Origin: Vulcanimicrobiota bacterium
GTDB lineage: Bacteria; Vulcanimicrobiota; Xenobia; Xenobiales; Xenobiaceae
Reading direction: 5' to 3'
Assembly (NCBI GenBank): GCA_944322965.1
Contig: CALUQR010000010.1
Coordinates: 1-60,576, forward strand
Length of the DNA: 60,576 nt
Below, piece by piece: positions 47,281 through 59,843 of this stretch. Both the position numbers and the translations under genes were made by a program. The notes beneath the pieces were generated by a model, which saw only the letters and a list, made by a program, of their open reading frames with translations, did not search any database and was not told where the DNA came from. Positions within the stretch are counted from its first letter, which is position 1, and every line of letters starts with the position of its first letter.

Positions 47281-49122
47281 CTACCTATCGGGATCGAGGA
47301 GCTTATCTAAGACCCAGATAGACTCCGCCTCCGGAGCGGTCAGAGCGTAGGTCATGAGCTTAAAGGTAGTAACCCCGATGGGCCCTTTACCGGCGATCTC
47401 CAAGTTGCCTACGTAGTCGGGATAGGCGAAGCTATAGTAGTTGCTGCTCCAGGGCAGAACCTCGTCGGTCCAGGAGTAGGCCTTATCCTTACTAGTAGCG
47501 GGCACGGTCATAAATTCCGACTTAGCCAAGCCTAAGGGGGCGGCCTCCGTCTCTTGGGTGACGGCGTTAGAGCGCAGATAGTTCGCAGCTAAGGAGATGG
47601 ACTTATAGTTATACTTAGCGGGGGCGTTATTCATATCGGAGACCGCGTTCGTAATACCGAAGTCCCGGTAGAAATCGGCGAAACTGCCTTGCAGGGCGTA
47701 CTCTAAGTTTTCGATACCTACCCGGCGCGTAGTGGCCAGCTCATTGATAGTCTCTACGCCGTACTGGTCGGCCATATAGCGCATCAGCAAGTAGGAGTGG
47801 CCGTACTCGCCCTGAGCGTTACCGAAGCTCGTAAAGGAGTAAGAGCCCGGATCGGAGAGATAAGCGGAAGCTACGTTAGCTAAGTAGGTGTTGCTCCCCT
47901 CAGTCTCGCCCATAGAGTAGCCGCAGAGATCCTCAGCCAGAGTGGAGAGACCTTCGTTAATGGCTAACATCTCCTGATCGCCTACGGGCAACCCGTCGAC
48001 TAAGGTCTTCTGGTTGTAGTTGCACATATGCTGGAACTCGTGGGCGATGGTCGAGCAGATATTATTGAGATCGATACCGGCGTTTAAGTAGAGGATCTCG
48101 CCTTCGTTACTATACTCGTAGTCGGCCTTGCTCAAGCTGTCGCTGCCGCTAAAGTAACCGTAGACGCTGGGGCCGATAGTCGTCCGGGCGCAGAAGAGCA
48201 GGACGGGACGGGTATCGCCATCGCGCCCAGGGCTCCACTCCGAGCCGAAGGTATTGCGCACCGTCTCACCGATAGCCGGACGCACGATCTCTTCAGTCGT
48301 TCCCCCCTGGCCTTCGCCTTCGCCGGCGCCGGGATCCTCACCCGCGCCAGGATCGGCGCCCTCGCCCGCGCCAGGCTCAGTACCCTCGTCGGTCAAACCT
48401 ACGAAGCGGTTATCGATAATCTTAGCGTCTTCAGCGCTCAAGACGGGCACGCCGGCGGGATCGAGCTCCGCAAAGATCAAGACCCCTTTGGAGTCCTCAT
48501 TGCTGAGGAGTTTCATAAACTGGACCGCTTGGGGCTCGCCATTTAAGCCCTTCATGACGTAAGCGGTAACGACGCCGCCCACTCCAGTGTCGGTGAACTT
48601 CGTATTGGGGTTAGTGACCTCGCCTACCTTACCCTGGACCTGAGCCTGCACTTTGGCCTTTTCCATAACCTCAGCGTTCAACTGGGCTAAGATGTGGGTC
48701 ATATCGCGGGGCCCGATCTCGCTCTGCTGGGAATACTTAGCCGCGGGATCGTTGGGGTTGGGATTCTCAACGGGCTGCTGAGCGTCGGGATCGCCGATGA
48801 TAACGTTCCCTTCGCCCTCATCGCCTCCGCCCTGCTCGCCCTCTCCGCCTTCACCCTCGTCGGGGCCGGGGGTAGTAGTTTGGGCGTTAGGATCGTAGGG
48901 CCTAGTATTAGTGCTCAGGTAGATCCGGTCTTTAAAGCTCTGAGGATTTTGGGCGTTACTAACTAATAAGGTGGCATACTTATCGCTATTGAAGGCTCCC
49001 ACCGTAAAGACCGCGCTCATATCGGAGGTAGGCGACCAGTTGTCGTCGTCCGAACAGCCAGAGAGGGTCAGACATAGAGCCGAACAGGCTATACCCAAAA
49101 GTAATTTTTCCGTTACTCGCAT
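47281..49122 (-). CDS. M30-like zinc metallopeptidase, lipoprotein
   Basis: 613 residues from ATG 49122 (AAGGAGAAG upstream); a longer frame is rejected because this start gives a clean lipoprotein signal with lipobox LTLSGC. The zinc site is HEFQH (~361-365) followed by NYNQ, with the third ligand probably in NEGLSTLAEDL (~387). This fits the hyicolysin (M30) family of secreted peptidases. Two Gly/Glu/Pro linkers (~100-125, ~255-285) separate an N-terminal beta-rich domain from the peptidase domain. The protein probably sits on the outer membrane or surface; substrate unknown. Confidence 0.82.
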   Translation of the reverse strand: MRVTEKLLLGIACSALCLTLSGCSDDDNWSPTSDMSAVFTVGAFNSDKYATLLVSNAQNPQSFKDRIYLSTNTRPYDPNAQTTTPGPDEGEGGEGEQGGGDEGEGNVIIGDPDAQQPVENPNPNDPAAKYSQQSEIGPRDMTHILAQLNAEVMEKAKVQAQVQGKVGEVTNPNTKFTDTGVGGVVTAYVMKGLNGEPQAVQFMKLLSNEDSKGVLIFAELDPAGVPVLSAEDAKIIDNRFVGLTDEGTEPGAGEGADPGAGEDPGAGEGEGQGGTTEEIVRPAIGETVRNTFGSEWSPGRDGDTRPVLLFCARTTIGPSVYGYFSGSDSLSKADYEYSNEGEILYLNAGIDLNNICSTIAHEFQHMCNYNQKTLVDGLPVGDQEMLAINEGLSTLAEDLCGYSMGETEGSNTYLANVASAYLSDPGSYSFTSFGNAQGEYGHSYLLMRYMADQYGVETINELATTRRVGIENLEYALQGSFADFYRDFGITNAVSDMNNAPAKYNYKSISLAANYLRSNAVTQETEAAPLGLAKSEFMTVPATSKDKAYSWTDEVLPWSSNYYSFAYPDYVGNLEIAGKGPIGVTTFKLMTYALTAPEAESIWVLDKLLDPDR

Positions 49123-49240
49123 TTTGAGTCTTCTCCTTACAATGACATCGAGGCCTGCGCTCATCCACCTCAAACGAAAGGACCGCCTAACTAGAGTTAA
49201 CCGTTGTATGGCGCCGCTCCGTCAAACTCGTAAACCGGAT

Positions 49241-49644
49241 GGAGAACTGGGCAAGATTGTAAGCCGGGTTCTGTACCTACCCTAGGGTAGATGGCGATCA
49301 TTTATCTAAAAAGCATGTTGCCATGCTCCTCTAGCGACCTTCTGAAGAGGGTTCCGACGGGCCGTCGGGTACCGCCTCAAGGGGGTACGCCTCCTGCTGG
49401 TCTTGCTTCAAGTGGGGTTTACCTGGCCAGCGCGTCGCCGCGCTGCCGGTGGGCTCTTACCCCGCCGTTGCACCCTTACCTCAGAGACTCCGCAGAGACT
49501 CCGGGGCGGTCTGACATTTCTGTGGCACTGTCCTGAAGGTTACCCCTACTGGACGTTATCCAGCACCCTGCCCTGTGAAGCCCGGACTTTCCTCAGAGAC
49601 CTTTAACAAAGTCCCCGCGATCGCCCCTCCTACGCCAATTCTCC
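49241..49644 (-). ncRNA. rnpB: RNase P RNA, bacterial type A
   Basis: About 404 nt. Read on the minus strand, the 5' half contains GAGGAAAGTCCGGGC and CACAGGGCAGGGTGCTGG. The 3' half contains ATCTACCCTAGGGTAGG and ACAGAACCCGGCTTACA, the universally conserved core of RNase P RNA. The ends pair to form helix P1 (GGAGAATTGG at 49635-49644 with CCAGTTCTCC at 49241-49250), which sets the boundaries. The RNA processes tRNA 5' ends. A directly repeated 11-mer (CAGAGACTCCG) occurs around 49483-49503 in a peripheral helix. Confidence 0.96.
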
Positions 49645-49660
49645 AAACTTATAAAATTGG

Positions 49661-49684
49661 CCCCTAAGTTCCCTACTTTAGGGG
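49661..49684 (-). terminator. Possible terminator between the BsuPI gene and rnpB
   Basis: CCCCTAA and (T)TAGGGG form a stem with a ~10-nt loop. On the minus strand it is followed by CCAATTTTATAAG, a weak T-run that also contains a TATAAG box just before rnpB. It may serve both to end the upstream gene and to lie within the rnpB promoter. Confidence 0.45.
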
Positions 49685-49696
49685 CTCTTCCTGCCT

Positions 49697-50383
49697 TTAG
49701 CTCTCAACCTTCATGCTACCGCTAGGGGTATTGATCTCCCCGGTAATGATATAGCGGCCCTGGCCCACTTTTTGGCCCTTATTATCCGTCTGATCCCAGA
49801 AGACGGAGAAGATGCGCTCCTCATTGGGCATAATCGTCATTTTGCGCTGCTTGCCCAGAGCGCCCTTATCCTTAGAGTAGCGCCAGACCTCTACCGGAAT
49901 CTTCTCAAAGAAGACGTCTAACTGCTGCTGGACCACAAAGTCTACCTTAGTGTCGGCCCCAAAGTCTAAAGTCTGAGGGAAGCCGGAAGTATTGGTAATA
50001 GACATTAAGAGCGCGATAGGCTCGCCCTGGATGTGGTGGTTAGAGATGCGCATCGTGTAGTAGAGCCCATCCGCCGACTGGTTGGCTTCGCTGCCCACTA
50101 AAGCCGGAGCGGCCGAACGCCAGTACTGGACGGCGATAATAAAGACGAAGAAGAGGGCCCCTAGGACGGCGATCATCAAGCGGAGATCCTTCTTACTATC
50201 ATCTAAACGGTCGCTGCGCCCGTGACGGCGCACCCGCCCTATAGGGGCCTCGGCCGGAGCGCTACTCTCCGCCCCCTGCTTAGTCTCCGACTCTTCCTCT
50301 TTCTTTTCCAGAGTCGGAGCCTGCGACTCCGGGGTGGGATCTATAATGTTGGTGACATTGCCAACTACCTTATCACTGCTCAT
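49697..50383 (-). CDS. Membrane-anchored BsuPI-domain protein
   Basis: 228 residues, ATG 50383. Residues 1-65 are charged and probably disordered in the cytoplasm; one membrane helix spans ~69-88. The rest is exported and ends with a BsuPI-like beta-sandwich (~135-225). Family hallmarks are VEVWRYSKD, FSVFWDQTDNKGQKVGQGRYIITGEI (core W.Q.D..G..V..G.Y...G). BsuPI is named for an intracellular proteinase inhibitor, but in many envelope proteins it is just a binding fold. It is divergent from the exported protein at 50512. Confidence 0.72.
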   Translation of the reverse strand: MSSDKVVGNVTNIIDPTPESQAPTLEKKEEESETKQGAESSAPAEAPIGRVRRHGRSDRLDDSKKDLRLMIAVLGALFFVFIIAVQYWRSAAPALVGSEANQSADGLYYTMRISNHHIQGEPIALLMSITNTSGFPQTLDFGADTKVDFVVQQQLDVFFEKIPVEVWRYSKDKGALGKQRKMTIMPNEERIFSVFWDQTDNKGQKVGQGRYIITGEINTPSGSMKVES

Positions 50384-50415
50384 GCCAACTCCACAAAAAT
50401 AACTCCCCCAAAAGG

Positions 50416-50444
50416 TTGCTTCCCGATCGACTGTGTCGCATAAT
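50416..50444 (+). promoter_or_regulatory. Predicted sigma70-type promoter
   Basis: TTGCTT (50416-50421), a 17-nt spacer and CATAAT (50439-50444) lie 68 nt before the ATG of the exported protein at 50512. The -10 matches the consensus at 5 of 6 positions. The prediction is from sequence pattern only. Confidence 0.5.
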
Positions 50445-50511
50445 GATAACAGAGTCCGGGCGGAAGGTGAACCCTAAAAGCGGTCCCTTCGCTCCACCTG
50501 GAGAAGTACGA

Positions 50512-51567
50512 ATGAAACGTTCTTTATACGCAATTCTCTTATTTTTATGGCTGGCCCTTCCTAGTATGGCCGATTTAAATGGAATGGTGATCAACGTCTC
50601 TCCAGGAGGGGAGATCACCGTCAATAGGGGCTTGGCCGACCAAGTCAAACCCGGGTTGCGCTGGTACGTCTACGACCGCGACCAACCTAAAGCGGAGTTA
50701 GAAGCCGTCTTAGTCGACAATTACACCACCCAAGCGCGCATCGTCTCCGGCTCCAAAGTAGTAGTGGGAGATAAAGCTACCACTAAGGCCTTCTCCGCGG
50801 CCCCCGCCGCCGGGCAAGTAGCTAGCCAGAGCAAGAGTATCGAATCGACGATCCCCAAAAATAAACCCGATCGCCGCTTCAGCACCACCCCGCGCCAAAA
50901 AGAAGAGACCTTAGAGAGTACCCAAGAGAACTACGAAAAGCGCCTCTCCGCCTCCACCAAGAAGGCCAACTTCTCGGGCGGGGCCAGCAAGATGCGCCGC
51001 TCCTCCGTCAACCCCATGATGGTCTATAACGTCTTTAGCCGCTACACCAACTCCGCCACCGCCGGCATCACCCTCCAAAATGCGCTCCCTACCGCCTGGT
51101 CTGAGGTGAGCCACAATAAGAAGATGAAAGAGTTCAATACCTACGGCAGCTTAGACGTCTCCGTGACCTGGTGGAACGACAACTTAGTAGACGCCTACTC
51201 CGATATGATGGCCTTCCGCGAGGGACGCACCTCCGTCGACCAGCGCCTGCAGATGCGCAATGGACTCTACGCCCAAAAGGGTACGGACCGCTTCTTAGTC
51301 TTCCACGTCAAGATGAAGAATGTCGGTAAATCTAACGTCCAGGTGGCCCCCTTCAATTGGCATTGCTACCTCTTAGATAAGGAGGGCAACTACGTCAAGC
51401 CCCAGCGCTATGACCAGATCTTAGACCGCACCTTGACCCCGGGCCAAGAGACGGAAGGGAGCGTCTACTTCTCTAAGCAGGAGGTAGCGGGGCGCAACTT
51501 TAGCGGCGATAACGTGACCTTAGTCTTAGAGGATATCTTAGCCGACCGAGCCACCTTAGAGTTCTAA
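50512..51567 (+). CDS. Exported protein with C-terminal Ig-like (DUF4352-like) domain
   Basis: 351 residues from ATG 50512 (GGAGAAG upstream); an upstream extension to 50416 would run through the promoter and is rejected. A Sec signal peptide (MKRSLYAILLFLWLALPSMA) is followed by a small beta-rich domain (~22-90, with GGEITVNRGLADQVKPG, here given in part) as in some flagellar-type or FlgT-like C-terminal folds. Residues ~100-175 are Ser/Lys-rich and low in complexity. A C-terminal beta-sandwich (~255-351; FLVFHVKMKNVGKSNV and LTPGQETEGSVYF) resembles DUF4352-type domains. Function unknown. Confidence 0.75.
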   Translation: MKRSLYAILLFLWLALPSMADLNGMVINVSPGGEITVNRGLADQVKPGLRWYVYDRDQPKAELEAVLVDNYTTQARIVSGSKVVVGDKATTKAFSAAPAAGQVASQSKSIESTIPKNKPDRRFSTTPRQKEETLESTQENYEKRLSASTKKANFSGGASKMRRSSVNPMMVYNVFSRYTNSATAGITLQNALPTAWSEVSHNKKMKEFNTYGSLDVSVTWWNDNLVDAYSDMMAFREGRTSVDQRLQMRNGLYAQKGTDRFLVFHVKMKNVGKSNVQVAPFNWHCYLLDKEGNYVKPQRYDQILDRTLTPGQETEGSVYFSKQEVAGRNFSGDNVTLVLEDILADRATLEF

Positions 51568-51593
51568 CTTTAGACCTTGAGCCCGCTGCTACT

Positions 51594-51624
51594 GGGAGGC
51601 CGCCCCCTAAGGGGGCGGCCTCCC
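51594..51624 (+). terminator. Hairpin terminator after the exported-protein gene
   Basis: A 14-nt perfect stem (GGGAGGCCGCCCCC / GGGGGCGGCCTCCC) with a 3-nt loop, followed by TTTATC. It lies 27 nt past the stop codon. The T-run is short but the stem is very strong. Confidence 0.65.
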
Positions 51625-51701
51625 TTTATCTATCTCCCTAGGCTAGGTATTTATAGGTATTTGAATTGCGTTAGAAATGGGGTTCCATCCCGCCTCAACC
51701 C

Positions 51702-51730
51702 TTGCAGTTAGTTAACTAAAATTGTACATT
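51702..51730 (+). promoter_or_regulatory. Predicted promoter of grpE-dnaJ
   Basis: TTGCAG (51702-51707), a 17-nt spacer and TACATT (51725-51730), 46 nt before the grpE ATG. No CIRCE inverted repeat (HrcA operator) or clear sigma32 box is visible in this leader. Confidence 0.35.
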
Positions 51731-51775
51731 GCTAGACGAGAAAAAAGTTTTTGAGGTCGTTAAGGAGTCAATACC

Positions 51776-52375
51776 ATGTCTTCCCCGGATACCAACTTAC
51801 AACAACCGGCCCCCCAAGAGGTCCCGGCCCAACCCGCCGCTAATCCCGCTGAGCCCCCAGCTGAGACTCCGGAGGCGGCGCCCGCCCAACCTGAAGCCGC
51901 TCCCGAACCTAGTCTAGAGGAGAAGCTGCAGAGCGCCCAAGGGGAGGTGGCCCGCCTGACGGAACAGCTCAAACGGGTAGCGGCCGAAGCCGAGAATTAC
52001 CGCAAGCGCTTAGACGCCAATTTCGAGCGCCGGGTCAGCGGCGCCAAAGAGGAGATCTTCCGCAGTCTCTTGCCCATTATCGATCACTTAGAGATGGCCT
52101 TAGAGGCGGCCCATAAAGGCGGGACCTTAGAGTCGCTCTGCCAAGGGATCGAGCTGGTCCTCAAAGACGCCTTGAAGATTATGCACAAGTACGAAGTCTC
52201 GGCCATCGAGGCCCAAGGCCAGAATTTCGATCCCAGCTGCCACGAGGCGGTAATGATGGAAGAGCGGACCGATCTGCCCGATGAGAGCGTCTCCGAGGTC
52301 TTCAAGAAGGGCTATAAGATCGGGGATAAGGTCTTGCGTCCCAGCATGGTTAAGGTGGCGCGCCGCCCCCAGTGA
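51776..52375 (+). CDS. grpE: Nucleotide exchange factor GrpE
   Basis: 199 residues, ATG with AAGGAG. GrpE releases ADP from DnaK and helps protein refolding. A long Pro/Ala/Glu-rich disordered N-terminus (~1-45) precedes the coiled coil (~46-85). The C-terminal beta domain has the signature VSEVFKKGYKIGDKVLRPSMVKVA (core GY...D.V.RP..V.V). It is 54 nt upstream of dnaJ; dnaK itself is not in the window. Confidence 0.95.
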   Translation: MSSPDTNLQQPAPQEVPAQPAANPAEPPAETPEAAPAQPEAAPEPSLEEKLQSAQGEVARLTEQLKRVAAEAENYRKRLDANFERRVSGAKEEIFRSLLPIIDHLEMALEAAHKGGTLESLCQGIELVLKDALKIMHKYEVSAIEAQGQNFDPSCHEAVMMEERTDLPDESVSEVFKKGYKIGDKVLRPSMVKVARRPQ

Positions 52376-52429
52376 GAGGGGGTTCCAACCGGTAGTCCAG
52401 GGGAAAGGTCCTAACGAGGTGCACAGTTT

Positions 52430-53476
52430 ATGGAATATAAAGATTATTATCAGATCCTGGGAGTCGACCGTTCAGCTAGCCAAAAAGAGATCAAATCCGC
52501 CTATCGCAAGCTAACTAAGAAGTACCATCCCGACTTGAATCACGGCGACAAAGCGGCCGAGGTCAAGTATCGCGACGTCAACGAGGCTTACGAAGTCTTA
52601 GGGGATCCCGATAAGCGCTCTAAGTACGATCAATTTGGAGCCCAGTGGAAATACGTCAAAGACGGCCAGACCCCGCCCCCCGGAGCCGGAGGTTACGGCG
52701 GCGCGGGCGGCTTCGACTTTAGCGATATCTTCTCCCAATTCTCCCAAGGGCAGGGAGGCGGGGGGACGCGCTTTAGCTCCTTTGGCAGTTCTGGCTACTC
52801 GCCTTTCTTCGATATGCTCTTTGGCAATATGGGCGAGATGGGGGGCGGGGCGCGCCGGGCCGGGTTTGGAGGGCGCGCGGGCCGAGCTAGCGCTCGCCAA
52901 CCTAAGACCCTAGAGTCGGAGTTGACTATCAGCTTGGCCGAAGCTTATACCGGCACTACCAAATCTATCACTCTCTCTAAGCCCGTAACCTGCAGCGCCT
53001 GCGGCGGTTCTGGGGTCCAAGGGCAGGGGGTCTGCCCTACCTGCCAAGGAAGCGGCCGCGTAGCCGGGACCCACACTATCGAAGTTAAGGTGCCAGCCGG
53101 GGTTAAGAATGGCTCTAAGATCCGGGTGCGCGGCTCTAAGAGCGGCGGAGATTTTGGGGATATTATCTTTACTATCGCCATCCCGCCCGATCCCACCTAT
53201 AAGTTAGAGGGTCGCGACTTGCGCTGCGATCTGTGGGTACCCCTCAAAGAGGCCCTGACAGGTGGTAACGCCGATCTGCGCCTGCCCAATGGCAAGACGA
53301 TCTCCATAGCTATTAAGCCCGGTACCCAAAACGGGAAGGTCTTCCGCCTCAACGGTTTGGGTCTGCCCAACTCCAAAGGGGCGGCGGGCAATATCTTGGC
53401 GCGGCTGATGGTTAAGTTACCCGAGAAATTAAAAGAGGAAGAACTGCAGAAACTGATCGCCGCTCTCCCGGTTTAA
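52430..53476 (+). CDS. dnaJ: DnaJ-type co-chaperone with a single zinc centre
   Basis: 348 residues, ATG with GAGGTG. The J domain (~3-68) has the HPD motif at 33-35 (KYHPDLN) and activates DnaK. A Gly/Phe/Gln-rich region (~80-155) follows. The zinc part has only two CxxCxGxG-type motifs (CSACGGSG ~187, CPTCQGSG ~201) instead of the usual four, so one zinc ion at most. The two C-terminal substrate-binding domains ([21 protein letters not shown] and [12 protein letters not shown]...) are complete. It sits between full DnaJ and the zinc-free CbpA type. Confidence 0.92.
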   Translation: MEYKDYYQILGVDRSASQKEIKSAYRKLTKKYHPDLNHGDKAAEVKYRDVNEAYEVLGDPDKRSKYDQFGAQWKYVKDGQTPPPGAGGYGGAGGFDFSDIFSQFSQGQGGGGTRFSSFGSSGYSPFFDMLFGNMGEMGGGARRAGFGGRAGRASARQPKTLESELTISLAEAYTGTTKSITLSKPVTCSACGGSGVQGQGVCPTCQGSGRVAGTHTIEVKVPAGVKNGSKIRVRGSKSGGDFGDIIFTIAIPPDPTYKLEGRDLRCDLWVPLKEALTGGNADLRLPNGKTISIAIKPGTQNGKVFRLNGLGLPNSKGAAGNILARLMVKLPEKLKEEELQKLIAALPV

Positions 53477-53504
53477 TTAGGATAATAGAAAGTCCTCCGA
53501 ACCG

Positions 53505-53540
53505 AAGTCCCCCCTCCCCTCAATAGGGGAGGGGGGACTT
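53505..53540 (+). terminator. Intrinsic terminator of grpE-dnaJ
   Basis: A perfect 16-nt stem (AAGTCCCCCCTCCCCT / AGGGGAGGGGGGACTT) with loop CAAT, followed by TCTTATT. It lies 29 nt past the dnaJ stop and also separates it from the convergent cupin gene. Confidence 0.85.
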
Positions 53541-53559
53541 TCTTATTAGCCTCTAAAGG

Positions 53560-53949
53560 CTAACCCTTCTTAACCCACTCCGGCTGCGGACCGTCGCTCA
53601 CTAACTGACCGTCGCCCATAGTGAAGGACTCTAAGCTGCCCGCCTTAGCCTGAATGCAGATTTGAGTCAACCCCTCAGGCCCGGCCTGCAGAGAACGACA
53701 ACCGGCAGGATCGATACGGAAAGCGTCGCCAGCCTTAATGGGCAGCTTCTCTCCATCGATAAAGAGCGTACCGCTGCCCGCCAAGACTAAGTAGAGCTCT
53801 TCATTCTCCTTATGCTTATGGACGAAAGGTACCGCCCCGCCGGCGGGCAGATTGTTGAAACTCAACTCCATCCCGGTGAGATTTAAAAGATCGTGTAACT
53901 CCGTGCGCGGAGCCTGCAAATCGATATGCGTTAACTTGTAATTAGCCAT
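53560..53949 (-). CDS. Small cupin-domain protein
   Basis: 129 residues, ATG 53949. A single cupin barrel shows motif 1 around PFVHKHKENEELYLVLAGSGTLFIDG (core HKHKENEE, metal ligands) and motif 2 around GDAFRIDPAGCRS. In motif 2 the usual histidine ligand is replaced, so metal binding may rest on three ligands. Small cupins serve as isomerases, dioxygenases or sugar-binding proteins; substrate cannot be given. Confidence 0.85.
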   Translation of the reverse strand: MANYKLTHIDLQAPRTELHDLLNLTGMELSFNNLPAGGAVPFVHKHKENEELYLVLAGSGTLFIDGEKLPIKAGDAFRIDPAGCRSLQAGPEGLTQICIQAKAGSLESFTMGDGQLVSDGPQPEWVKKG

Positions 53950-54071
53950 CAGAACCTTCTTCTCAACTCCCTAAACAGATTGGCCGGGCCATCTCCCCAG
54001 CTACCTCCCTAAATCCACCGCCCATAAAAGAGTTTCCTCCCCTCACAACTAGTTAACAAATCTAGACTACT

Positions 54072-54135
54072 TTTTGCGTATTTTGCTTCTACATTGCCGC
54101 CTTGCGGCGGCAATGTAGAAGCAAAATACGCAAAA
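54072..54135. repeat. Perfect 30-nt-arm palindrome
   Basis: Arms 54072-54101 and 54106-54135 are exact reverse complements around the loop TTGC. The centre reads GCCGCC-TTGC-GGCGGC and the outer arms are AT-rich (TTTTGCGTATTTTGC...). The centre matches that of the palindrome at 54775-54829 while the outer arms do not, so only the core is shared. Confidence 0.9.
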
Positions 54136-54195
54136 GTTAATTCGGAATGCGCTAGCCGCCGAAGGCGGCAATGCGGAATGCTTAATGCGTAATGC

Positions 54196-54349
54196 GGAAT
54201 TAAAGGGCGCTTGTTAGTAACTTGGCGGATCTGAAAGTAGCTTGGCATACGGGAGAATCGTTGGGCGCTGAAGCGCCTAGGTCTTAGGTTTGCGTTTTGT
54301 TCTCTCATAGAGGCCTTTAGGACGCTTGTCCAATTAGACTGTGCGGGCC
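54196..54349. repeat. Left 154-nt direct repeat flanking the RM gene
   Basis: Nearly identical, same length and same orientation as 60114-60267 on the other side of the restriction-modification gene. It includes the repeat core, the hairpin GGCGCTGAAGCGCC and a ~70-nt extension (TAGGTCTTAGGTTTG...TTGTCCAATT) not present with the other cores. The differences are scattered single-base changes. Confidence 0.9.
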
Positions 54350-54776
54350 AAGGCAATTCGGAGTGCTTAGTGCGTAATTCGGAATTAATTGACTTTTGTT
54401 AATGACCCGACAGATCCGAAAGTAACTTAGCCTAGGGAAGAATCGTTGCGGCTTCGCCGAGCTAAATCTAATGCGGAATTCATAATGCGTAGTTCGGAAT
54501 TAAGCGGCTCTTGTTAGTAACCTGACGGATCCGGAAGTAGCTGAACTTATGGAAGAATTGTAGGAAGCTTCGCCTCCCTAGCAATTATGGCGCGGCGCGG
54601 GCAGCGCCGCGCCAGGACGATCCTCTCTCAAGCCAAGCCACTCACTGAATCTGCCAGTTATTCCCCCTGATCATCTCGCCCATAGATCCTGCCGAAACAA
54701 ACGTTAGAGCCATTCACTCCCATCCAGCCGTGTCACCCCAATTCCGAATTACGAATTCCTAATTCCTAATTCGGAA

Positions 54777-59843
<5,067 letters not shown>

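Larger units (their letters stand above)
53950..54776. repeat. Interspersed repeat block R2
   Basis: No credible gene. From left: a 30-nt-arm palindrome (54072-54135), heptad tracts with an imperfect GCTAGCCGCC-GAA-GGCGGC hairpin (~54150-54172), then three minus-oriented copies of the ~50-nt core (54210-54259, 54393-54444, 54510-54559). Each copy has its own GC hairpin (54264-54277, ~54449-54460, ~54563-54579). A longer, diverged plus-oriented copy follows at ~54616-54725, led by hairpin 54589-54613. Heptad tracts end the block at ~54740-54776. Cores point away from the central hairpins and toward the heptad tracts, as in block R1. Confidence 0.85.

Noticed and set aside
54009-54356. 115-residue open frame on the minus strand
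   Set aside because: It runs through the long palindrome and repeat block R2, its sequence is coded by heptad repeats, and it has no ribosome-binding site or family similarity.
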